Positions 58,073-64,000 of a stretch of DNA of 64,000 nucleotides are shown here, in pieces. Each line of letters opens with the position of its first letter. The stretch's first letter is position 1. The stretch is from Actinocorallia sp. API 0066 (GTDB taxonomy: Bacteria; Actinomycetota; Actinomycetes; Streptosporangiales; Streptosporangiaceae): assembly GCF_020991275.1 (NCBI RefSeq), contig NZ_JAJLQY010000001.1, positions 957,979 through 1,021,978 on the forward strand. Direction: 5' to 3'. The translations under genes and the position numbers were made by a program. The notes under the pieces were generated by a model. It was given only the letters and a program-made list of their open reading frames with translations, was not told the origin of the DNA and searched no databases.

Positions 58073-59221
58073 TCAGGCGAGGGCGGCGTAGGCGGCCTTG
58101 ACGAGGTCGAAGGAACGCAGGTCGCCCCCCAGGCCGTCGCCCATGAGGTTCGGGATGAAGGCGACCGACAGCTTCGCCTCCGGGTCGCCGAGGCCGATGG
58201 ATCCGCCCGCGCCGGAGTGGCCGAACGCGCTTCCACGGCCCGCCTTCGGGACGCGGAAGTTGACCGACGGGCGCATGTAGCCGAGGCCGAAGGCGGTGTC
58301 CACCAGGAGCACCCTGTCCGGCCCGGCCACGCGGACGCGGAGCGCGTCGGCGAGCGTGTCGGGCCGCAGGATCTCCCCACGCACCAGCCTGTCGTAGAAG
58401 GCCGCGAGGTCCCGCGCGGTCGCGACCATGCCCGCGCCCGGCCAGCCGCCCGCGAGCACGACGGGCTTGTTGTAGGACGTCAGCGGGTTGTTCAGCGCCC
58501 GGTTGAGCAGCGATTTCGGGTCGGTGTAGGCGGTGGCGAGCCGGTGCAGCAGGTCGCCCGCGCCGCCGGGGTCGGCGCCGCCCGCCGGTACCGGCCGGGC
58601 GCCGAGCCGCGCCGCCCTGGCGATGACCTCGGGCGGCGAGCCGATCCACAGATCGGGCGCGAACTCGCTGCGCACGAACTCCCCGACGGTCGTCCCTGCG
58701 TGCCGTCGGACGATCTCGCCCACGAGCCAGCCGTAGGTGAGCGCGTGGTAGCCGTGGCCGTCTCCGGGCGTCCATTCGGGCGTCTGGGAGGCCAGGAGGG
58801 CGGCCATCGCAGCGGGGTCGGCGGCCTCCTCGGCGGTGACGGTGCGGGCGAAGGCGGGCAGGCCGCTCTGATGGCTGAGCAGGTGCTCGCCTATGACGCC
58901 CTCCTTGCCCTGCCCGCCGAACTCCGGCCACCAGTCCGCGACGGGCGCGGTGAGGTCCACGAGGCCGCGTTCGGCCAGCAGCAGGGCGGCCGTCGCGGTG
59001 ACGGCCTTGGTGCAGGAGAACGCCACGCACGGGGTGTCCTCCTCCCAGGGGCGCCCTGCTCGCGCGTCGGCGAGCCCGCCCCACAGGTCGACGACCTGCC
59101 TTCCGTCCACCCGGACGGCGACCGCCGCACCCACCTGCTTACCCGCCGCGAACTGGGCCTCGAAGACCTCACGCACGCCCCGGAAGGCCGGGTCGCAGTG
59201 CCCCTGGACGACGACGCTCAT
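58073..59221 (-). CDS. Serine hydrolase of the beta-lactamase fold (EstB/LipL type)
   Basis: A 382-residue hydrolase with GGAGGAGAG before the ATG. The catalytic SxxK is SCTK (Ser69, Lys72). The YxN-equivalent region is HALTYGWLVGEIVRRHAG, and FGHSGAGGSIGLGDPEA is the KTG-like strand. No signal peptide is visible, so it is probably an intracellular esterase or lactonase rather than a beta-lactamase. It is divergent from the cyclase gene with only 27 bp between starts. Confidence 0.88.
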   Translation of the reverse strand: MSVVVQGHCDPAFRGVREVFEAQFAAGKQVGAAVAVRVDGRQVVDLWGGLADARAGRPWEEDTPCVAFSCTKAVTATAALLLAERGLVDLTAPVADWWPEFGGQGKEGVIGEHLLSHQSGLPAFARTVTAEEAADPAAMAALLASQTPEWTPGDGHGYHALTYGWLVGEIVRRHAGTTVGEFVRSEFAPDLWIGSPPEVIARAARLGARPVPAGGADPGGAGDLLHRLATAYTDPKSLLNRALNNPLTSYNKPVVLAGGWPGAGMVATARDLAAFYDRLVRGEILRPDTLADALRVRVAGPDRVLLVDTAFGLGYMRPSVNFRVPKAGRGSAFGHSGAGGSIGLGDPEAKLSVAFIPNLMGDGLGGDLRSFDLVKAAYAALA

Positions 59222-59248
59222 CTCTCCTCCTCGAAAGGTCGACACATC

Positions 59249-60184
59249 ATGACACCGGCGCAACCCCCACAGTCCCCCCAGGGAGCCCATAACTGGGGAC
59301 GCTGGGGCGAAGGGGATGAAAAGGGCGCGCTCAACCTGCTGACCCCCGAGGCGGTACTGGCCGCCGTGGGCGCCGTCACCGAAGGCAGGGTGCTGCCCCT
59401 CGCCCTCCCGATCAAGGGCTCCACCTCCGGCCCCGCGCCCACGACCGTCCCGCACCTGCGCGGCCGCCCCCTGCCGCAGCACTTCATGTCGGTGGACGGC
59501 GCCGACTACGCGGCGGGCACCCGCCCGGTCGGCGCGGGCCTGCGGATGGCCGACGACGCCCTCATCGTCACCCCGCACGGCACCACCACCCACATGGACG
59601 CCCTGTGCCACATGTGGGCGGGCGACAGCCTCTACAACGGCCATCCGGCCGATCGGGTGCGCTCGTACGGCGCGACCCGCTGCGGCATCGACAAGGCCGG
59701 GCCCGTGGTGGCGCGGGCGTCCTTCTTCGACGTCCCGGCGGTGCGGGGCGTGCGCCGTCTGGACGCCGCGGACCGCGTCTCCGTCGCCGACCTCGAGGCG
59801 TGCGGCGCGGACGTGCGGCCCGGCGACGTCGCGGTGGTCCGGACCGGATGGCCGCTGGCATGGGCGGACTCGCCCGAGGAGTACTGGTCCGGGCAGCCCG
59901 GACTGTCGGCCGAGGCGGGCCGCTGGCTCGCCGAACGGGACGTCTGCCTCGTCGCCTCCGACAACTCGGCTATCAGCGGACTGAACGCCCGCCAAGGCGC
60001 GGACGAGTCTCTGGATGACGATCTGCACCTGCTGTTCCTGTGGAGGCACGGCATCCACCTCGCCGAGATGCTCTGGCTCGAGGAGCTGTCGGCCGCCGGA
60101 CGGGTCCACTTCCTGTTCGTGGCGGCGCCCCTGAACGTCCAGGGAGGCACGGCCAGCCCGATCACCCCGGTGGCCGTCCTGTGA
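59249..60184 (+). CDS. Cyclase family protein (kynurenine-formamidase-like metal hydrolase)
   Basis: A 311-residue metal-dependent hydrolase. The diagnostic motif HGTTTHMDALCHMW (His110, His115, Asp117, His121) matches the HGTHxDxPxH zinc/manganese site. It also has GDVAVVRTGW and the final FLFVAAPLNVQGGTASPITPVAVL typical of the long subgroup. Members hydrolyse formamides, lactones and cyclic substrates. Within this region, a lactone- or ring-opening role after an LLM Baeyer-Villiger-type step is plausible but inferred. Confidence 0.9.
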   Translation: MTPAQPPQSPQGAHNWGRWGEGDEKGALNLLTPEAVLAAVGAVTEGRVLPLALPIKGSTSGPAPTTVPHLRGRPLPQHFMSVDGADYAAGTRPVGAGLRMADDALIVTPHGTTTHMDALCHMWAGDSLYNGHPADRVRSYGATRCGIDKAGPVVARASFFDVPAVRGVRRLDAADRVSVADLEACGADVRPGDVAVVRTGWPLAWADSPEEYWSGQPGLSAEAGRWLAERDVCLVASDNSAISGLNARQGADESLDDDLHLLFLWRHGIHLAEMLWLEELSAAGRVHFLFVAAPLNVQGGTASPITPVAVL

Positions 60185-60189
60185 GAGCA

Positions 60190-60222
60190 CCCGCCCGCCC
60201 CCGCGCGGAGGGGGCGGGCGGG
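60190..60222. terminator. Strong hairpin between convergent genes
   Basis: A 13-bp perfect G/C stem, CCCGCCCGCCCCC / GGGGGCGGGCGGG, with a 7-nt loop, lies between the cyclase and the acyl-CoA ligase stops. Confidence 0.85.
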
Positions 60223-60237
60223 ACACCTGCGCGCGGG

Positions 60238-61746
60238 TCACCCGCCCGGGTAGCCGCCGCCCCCGTACGTCGCGTCCAGCGCGTCGTAGTCCGGCGTGTA
60301 CCCCTTCTTGGGGATCTCGGCGGCGAAGACGACGTGCTTGGGCTTCTTGTAGGAGGCGATCTCCCCGCGCACGTGCGCCACGACCTCCTCCTCGCCCACG
60401 GAAGAGTCCGGCTTCAGGACGACGACGGCCTTCACCGCCTGGCCGAAGTCCGGGTCCGGCACGCCGATGACCGCCGCGTCCGCGATCGAAGGGTGCGTCT
60501 TCAGGGCCCGCTCGACCTCGGCCGGGTAGATGTTCTCGTTCGCGGACTTGACCATCCGCAGCTTCGGCCCGATGAACGTCAGTGTGCCGTCCGGCTCACG
60601 GCGGCCCAGGTCGCCGGTGTGGTGCCAGCCGCCGCGGAACTTCGCCGCGTTCAGCTCGGGCCGGTTGTGGTAGCCGCTGAACACCGTCCAGCCGCGCGCG
60701 CAGATCTCGCCGACCTCACCGGGCGGCACCTCGGCTCCGGCGGCGTCCAGGAGCCGTACGGCGGCCAGCGTGCCGGTGCGCCCGGCCGGGCCCGCCCCGC
60801 CGGGCGCCAGGCCGAGGAAGGTGAGCATGCCGCCGACCTCGGTCTGCCCGTAACCGCCCATCTTCGACGCGCACCAGGGCGAGTCGTCCACGGTGATCAT
60901 GGCGTCCCACGCGGGGGAGTGTGCGACGAACCGGAGCGACGACAGGTTGTACTCGCCCTCCGCGTTCGCCGCGACAAGGCCGTCGATCATGGGCCCGAAC
61001 AGGAACGCCTGCGTGCAGGACTCGGCCTCGATGAGGCGGCACACTTCGTGCGGCTCGTAGGCGGGCGTGAAGACGTTCTTGCCGCCGAGCAGGAACGTCG
61101 CGAGGACGAACATCGTGGTGCCGACGTGGAACAGCGGCCCGCAGGCGAGGAACGTGAACCCGTCGCGCATCTCCCGGACGTGCAGGAGGGTCTGCGCGTG
61201 CGCGATGAGGGCGCGGTGCGAGAGCAGGGCGGCATGAGGACGTCCGTCGAAGGCTGCCGTGTACAGGGCGAGGACGGGTGACTCCGCGTCCACGACGACA
61301 GAGGGCTCGACATCCGGATGGGCCGCGAGGAACTCCTCGTACTCGACGCCGGAGCGCACCCACGCGGCCTTCACCGAGGACGCCTCACACGCCTCCGCGA
61401 CGGCGTCGGACTCCTCCCAGACCACGACCTTCGGCTCCAGGTCGGCGAGGACGAAGCCCAGCTCGTCGGCGCTCTGCCGCCAGTTCGCCGGGCACAGCAC
61501 CGCGCCGAGCCGGCCGCACGCGAGCAGCAGTTCGAGGACGCGGAACGAGTTCTGGCCGAGCCACAGCACCCGCTCGCCGCACGCCACGCCGGAGGCGGCC
61601 AGCGCGCCCGCGAGCCGGTTCACCCGGGCGTCCAGGTCGGGGTAGCCGAGCCTGACGGCGCCGTCCACGGCGGCGTCCTGGCGCGGCCTGCCGCGCCGGT
61701 GCTCGCCCAGGACGTCACCGAGGGTCGGCGTGGGGATCAGGGACAT
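60238..61746 (-). CDS. Divergent AMP-forming ligase-like protein with altered active-site motifs
   Basis: A 502-residue adenylate-forming-fold protein. Family features are clear: ERVLWLGQNSFRVLELLLACGRLGAVLCPANWR, GGYGQTEVGGML, GWHHTGDLGRREPDG and VKSANENIYPAEVERAL. The phosphate-binding loop TSGTTGxPKG reads TAAFDGRPHAALLSH. The C-terminal catalytic lysine motif is replaced by PKKGYTPDYDALDA. It may still be an acyl-CoA synthetase of a divergent subgroup, or may have lost adenylation. It is downstream of LLM monooxygenase 5 with a 30-bp gap, so part of the operon behind operator F. Confidence 0.85.
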   Translation of the reverse strand: MSLIPTPTLGDVLGEHRRGRPRQDAAVDGAVRLGYPDLDARVNRLAGALAASGVACGERVLWLGQNSFRVLELLLACGRLGAVLCPANWRQSADELGFVLADLEPKVVVWEESDAVAEACEASSVKAAWVRSGVEYEEFLAAHPDVEPSVVVDAESPVLALYTAAFDGRPHAALLSHRALIAHAQTLLHVREMRDGFTFLACGPLFHVGTTMFVLATFLLGGKNVFTPAYEPHEVCRLIEAESCTQAFLFGPMIDGLVAANAEGEYNLSSLRFVAHSPAWDAMITVDDSPWCASKMGGYGQTEVGGMLTFLGLAPGGAGPAGRTGTLAAVRLLDAAGAEVPPGEVGEICARGWTVFSGYHNRPELNAAKFRGGWHHTGDLGRREPDGTLTFIGPKLRMVKSANENIYPAEVERALKTHPSIADAAVIGVPDPDFGQAVKAVVVLKPDSSVGEEEVVAHVRGEIASYKKPKHVVFAAEIPKKGYTPDYDALDATYGGGGYPGG

Positions 61747-61776
61747 GGGGCGCCTCCTCGCGCGCTGGGGGACGGG

Positions 61777-62835
61777 CTAGCGGAACGCGGGCATGACCTC
61801 GGCGGCGAAGAACCTCAGGGTCTTGCGCATGTCCTCGATCGGGACCTGGCGGGTCGAGCCGAAGTCGCACATGAGGTTGCTGTAGCCCATCTCCTGGACC
61901 ATCTGGATCTGCGAGATCACCCTTTCGGGGTCTCCGATGACCTCCAGTTGCTCCCACCTGAAGTCGTTGCCTACGTTGCCGCCCTTCAAGTACTTGTCCT
62001 GCCAGTACTCGAAGCCCTTGGCGACCTCACCCGTCTTGGAGTCGATGGGCGCGCTCTGCTGGTTGAAGATCCGGCTGCGGTCGAAGGACGCCTCGAACCT
62101 CGCCTGGTCGGCGCGTGCCTGCTCGATCGTCGGCGCGACGTACACCGCGCGGGACGCGACGAGCTCGACGCCCGAGGTATCGACGTGGTGCGCGGCAGCC
62201 GTCGTGTGCCACGTCTCGGCGGCCTTGGCGATCTTCCGGAAGGGCGCCGCCGGGTCGGCGAGGATCGGCAGCCCACGGGCCGCGTAGATCTCGACGGTGT
62301 CGGGGCTGACCGCGGCGACATGGATAGGCGGGTGCGGGGCCTGGATCGGCTTCGGCTGGAGCGTGACGGGGTTGCCGGAGCCGTAGTACTTGCCCTGGAA
62401 GTGCACGTCCTCGCCCGTCCACAGCTCGACGATCATGGACAGCGCCTCGTCGAACCGGTCGCGGGCCTCGCTGAGCGACAGGCCGAACGACTCGAACTCG
62501 ACGCTCTGGTAGCCGCGTCCTACGCCGAGCTCCAGTCGTCCATTGGAGAGCAGGTCGACCATCGCGGCCTCCTCGGCCACGTGGATGGGGTTGTGCAGCG
62601 GCAACACGACGATGCCGGTGCCCAGGCGCAGCTTCTCGGTGCGCGCCGCGAGGTGGGCGAGCAGCGTGAAGATGTTGTTGACCTGGCCGTAGTCACGGAA
62701 GTGGTGCTCGGCGACCCAGACGCCGTCGAAGCCCAGCTCCTCCAGTAGTTCGACCACCTCGATCTGGTAGTCGTACACCTCCTTCGCGCTCTGCCCGGGG
62801 AAGCGGTGGAAGAGGTGGAAGGTCGAGAACTTCAT
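61777..62835 (-). CDS. LLM class flavin-dependent monooxygenase 5
   Basis: A 352-residue luciferase-family enzyme, MKFSTFHLFHRFPGQSAKEVYDYQ, with VAEHHFRDYGQVNNIFTLLAHLAARTEKLRLGTGIVVLPLHNP and LGVGRGYQSVEF. The EHHF and GRGYQ motifs place it with FMN-dependent, luciferase-like monooxygenases, like number 2. It is the first gene behind operator F and is followed by the divergent ligase. Likely another oxygenation step. Confidence 0.9.
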   Translation of the reverse strand: MKFSTFHLFHRFPGQSAKEVYDYQIEVVELLEELGFDGVWVAEHHFRDYGQVNNIFTLLAHLAARTEKLRLGTGIVVLPLHNPIHVAEEAAMVDLLSNGRLELGVGRGYQSVEFESFGLSLSEARDRFDEALSMIVELWTGEDVHFQGKYYGSGNPVTLQPKPIQAPHPPIHVAAVSPDTVEIYAARGLPILADPAAPFRKIAKAAETWHTTAAAHHVDTSGVELVASRAVYVAPTIEQARADQARFEASFDRSRIFNQQSAPIDSKTGEVAKGFEYWQDKYLKGGNVGNDFRWEQLEVIGDPERVISQIQMVQEMGYSNLMCDFGSTRQVPIEDMRKTLRFFAAEVMPAFR

Positions 62836-62878
62836 GGGCCGTGACGCTCCTTACCGTGGCCGGCACGCCGAATATCAA

Positions 62879-62896
62879 ACCAAGCGCTCGCTTGGT
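62879..62896. promoter_or_regulatory. CAAGC-type operator F (perfect palindrome)
   Basis: ACCAAGCG-CT-CGCTTGGT, with 8-bp perfect arms. It lies 43 bp before the LLM 5 start and 49 bp before the Dabb-protein start. The best example of the local consensus. Confidence 0.88.
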
Positions 62897-62932
62897 AGCG
62901 TAGCAGCCGGACGCGCTCCCGGCGAGGTGCCT

Positions 62933-62938
62933 TAGGCT
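62933..62938 (+). promoter_or_regulatory. Leaderless-type -10 box of the Dabb gene
   Basis: TAGGCT lies exactly 7 nt before the ATG at 62946, with no ribosome site. Confidence 0.6.
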
Positions 62939-62945
62939 TGGCCGC

Positions 62946-63236
62946 ATGATCAGGCACGTCGTCATGTTCACCTGGAAGCCCGAGACGACCGAGGCCCAGC
63001 GCGCCGCCGTCCCGGCCGGGCTCGCCGCGCTCCCCGGACAGATCCCGCAGATCCGGCGGTACGAGTACGGACCAGGACGCAACCCCGGCAACAAGGACTT
63101 TGTGCTCGTCGCGGACTTCGACGACGATGAGAGCTTCGTCACCTACCGCGACCACCCCGCCCACCAGGCGTTCGTCGCCGAGTACATCGCGCCGATCGCG
63201 GCGGACCTGGCCAGGGTGCAGTACGAGGTCGGCTGA
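62946..63236 (+). CDS. Dabb (dimeric alpha-beta barrel) family protein
   Basis: A 96-residue protein, MIRHVVMFTWKPETTEAQRAAVPAGLAAL, with DFVLVADFDDDESFVTYRDHPAHQAFVAEYIAPI. This is the stress-responsive/olivetolic-cyclase-like Dabb fold, a small dimeric barrel. Some members are polyketide cyclases or aromatic-ring-forming enzymes; most are uncharacterised. It is leaderless and divergent from LLM 5 across operator F. Confidence 0.88.
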   Translation: MIRHVVMFTWKPETTEAQRAAVPAGLAALPGQIPQIRRYEYGPGRNPGNKDFVLVADFDDDESFVTYRDHPAHQAFVAEYIAPIAADLARVQYEVG

Positions 63237-63257
63237 AACCGCCCCGCGCGCCTCCTT

Positions 63258-63271
63258 AACAAGCGCTTGCT
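63258..63271. promoter_or_regulatory. KstR2-type operator G1
   Basis: AACAAGCGCTTGCT fits AnCAAGnnCTTGnT at all ten defined positions. It lies 67 bp upstream of the TetR gene start and probably mediates autoregulation. Confidence 0.8.
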
Positions 63272-63304
63272 CTGGATTTAACATGATGACCATACGTGTT
63301 CCCG

Positions 63305-63318
63305 AACAAGCACTTGGC
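63305..63318. promoter_or_regulatory. KstR2-type operator G2 with promoter
   Basis: AACAAGCACTTGGC fits nine of ten defined positions of AnCAAGnnCTTGnT. CATAAT (63327-63332) is a -10 box 6 nt before the GTG at 63339, so this site covers the -35 region of the TetR gene. Confidence 0.75.
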
Positions 63319-63338
63319 CAGGACGGCATAATGAAGGG

Positions 63339-64000
63339 GTGACTACCACGACGAGCAGCGGACACGCCAAGGGCGCCGCCAAGCCCGCCGAGGCGCAGGG
63401 CGGCCGCCGTCGCGCCCGGGGCGGCCAGGCGCTGGCCTCCGAGCGCCGTGAGCACCTGGTGCGCCTGGCGGGCGAGCTGTTCGCCAAGAAGGGCTTCCAG
63501 GCCACCACGGTCCGGGACATCGCCAAGGAGGCCGGCATCCTGTCCGGCAGCCTCTACCACCACTTCGACTCCAAGGAGTCGATCGTCGACGAGGTGCTGT
63601 CCTCCTTCTTCGACGAGCTGATGGCCGCGAACCGTGCCGTCGTCGAGCGTGGCGGTCCGCCGCGCGAGACGATCGCCGAGCTGGTCCGCATCGCGTTCGG
63701 CACCCTGGAGCCGCACCGCGCCGCCATCACGGTGATGCAGAACGACTGGAACTACCTCAAGGGCCAGGAGCGCTTCGCCTACCTCACCAAGGCCGAGGAC
63801 GAGGTCGAGAAGATGTGGGTCACCGCGATCCGCGAAGGCCAGGAGACCGGCCTCTTCCGCGACGACATCGACCCCAAGCTCACCTACCGCATGATCCGCG
63901 ACACCATCTGGGTCGCCATCCGCTGGTTCCAGCCCGGCGGCCGCCTCAACGCCAAGGGCCTCGCCGAGCACTACCTGAAGGTCCTCTTCGACGGCATAGT
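63339..64000 (+). CDS. KstR2-like TetR family regulator, C-terminus cut by window edge
   Basis: At least 220 residues from a leaderless GTG, without a stop before the window ends. A basic, low-complexity extension (about 1-35, including RRRARGG) precedes the TetR helix-turn-helix (about 56-77: TTVRDIAKEAGILSGSLYHHF, then SKESIVDEVL). The ligand domain contains RMIRDTIWVAIRWFQPGGRL. These stretches match what I know of KstR2, the HIP-CoA-responsive repressor of cholesterol ring C/D degradation in mycobacteria. Two KstR2-type sites precede the gene, and related sites precede most catabolic units here. It probably senses an acyl-CoA intermediate. Confidence 0.85.
   Translation, partial: MTTTTSSGHAKGAAKPAEAQGGRRRARGGQALASERREHLVRLAGELFAKKGFQATTVRDIAKEAGILSGSLYHHFDSKESIVDEVLSSFFDELMAANRAVVERGGPPRETIAELVRIAFGTLEPHRAAITVMQNDWNYLKGQERFAYLTKAEDEVEKMWVTAIREGQETGLFRDDIDPKLTYRMIRDTIWVAIRWFQPGGRLNAKGLAEHYLKVLFDGI

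Noticed and set aside
58073..59221. A beta-lactamase antibiotic-resistance gene
   Set aside because: The SxxK fold is shared with esterases of the EstB/LipL type, there is no signal peptide, and the gene sits among catabolic genes.

Overview
The window comes from a very GC-rich, high-GC Gram-positive actinomycete. F420/FMN luciferase-like monooxygenases, PucR regulators, an IdeR/DmdR-type iron box, a KstR2-like TetR regulator and many leaderless promoters all fit this. A Streptosporangiales or Thermomonosporaceae member (Actinomadura-like) is my best guess, but the sequence alone does not prove it. No rRNA, tRNA, CRISPR array, transposase or phage gene was seen.

Left part (1-29 kb) is mostly core or accessory metabolism. 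Two class III aminotransferases (one cut by the left edge, one gabT) are each divergent from a PucR regulator. Between them lie a 70-bp tandem repeat, a secreted RlpA-type double-psi beta-barrel protein with eight GWDGPWE repeats, a family III CoA-transferase and a spermidine/putrescine-type binding lipoprotein. Next come a secreted S33-type peptidase, a GNAT-ispG-dxr block of the MEP isoprenoid pathway, a secreted trypsin-like protease and an aldehyde dehydrogenase. A two-component system reduced by an internal deletion to half a kinase joined to the tail of its response regulator follows. Then come an iron-siderophore uptake operon (binding protein plus two FecCD permeases, no ATPase) behind a clear iron box, and a translationally coupled HipA-kinase/DUF3037/NmrA trio.

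Right part (about 27.5-64 kb) is a large catabolic region. It holds five luciferase-like monooxygenases, a paired acyl-CoA dehydrogenase, two AMP-forming and one NDP-forming acyl-CoA ligase, a PaaI thioesterase, HyuA/HyuB hydantoinase-like subunits and four SDRs (one resembling 20-beta-hydroxysteroid dehydrogenase, one resembling BadH of cyclohexanecarboxylate degradation). It also holds DUF35, glyoxalase-fold, isochorismatase-fold, cyclase-fold and beta-lactamase-fold proteins, a zinc alcohol dehydrogenase, and a branched-chain-amino-acid-type ABC importer in which both permeases and one ATPase are fused in one 911-residue chain. Six promoter regions, at 29.7, 30.6, 37.1, 41.1, 56.6 and 62.9 kb, carry an inverted repeat close to ACCAAGC-N4-GCTTGGT. 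The TetR gene at the right edge is preceded by two sites that fit the KstR2 consensus AnCAAGnnCTTGnT, and its protein resembles KstR2. I infer one dispersed regulon for import, CoA activation, oxidation and ring opening of an unidentified, probably alicyclic or steroid/terpenoid-like acid. This is the most likely undescribed system in the window.

This region is interrupted by unrelated islands: PD-(D/E)XK nuclease-like genes with duplicated ends and a CBS protein (38.3-40.3 kb), and a hypothetical gene, a TetR/amidase divergon with its own perfect palindromic operator, and endonuclease V (47.8-51.2 kb).
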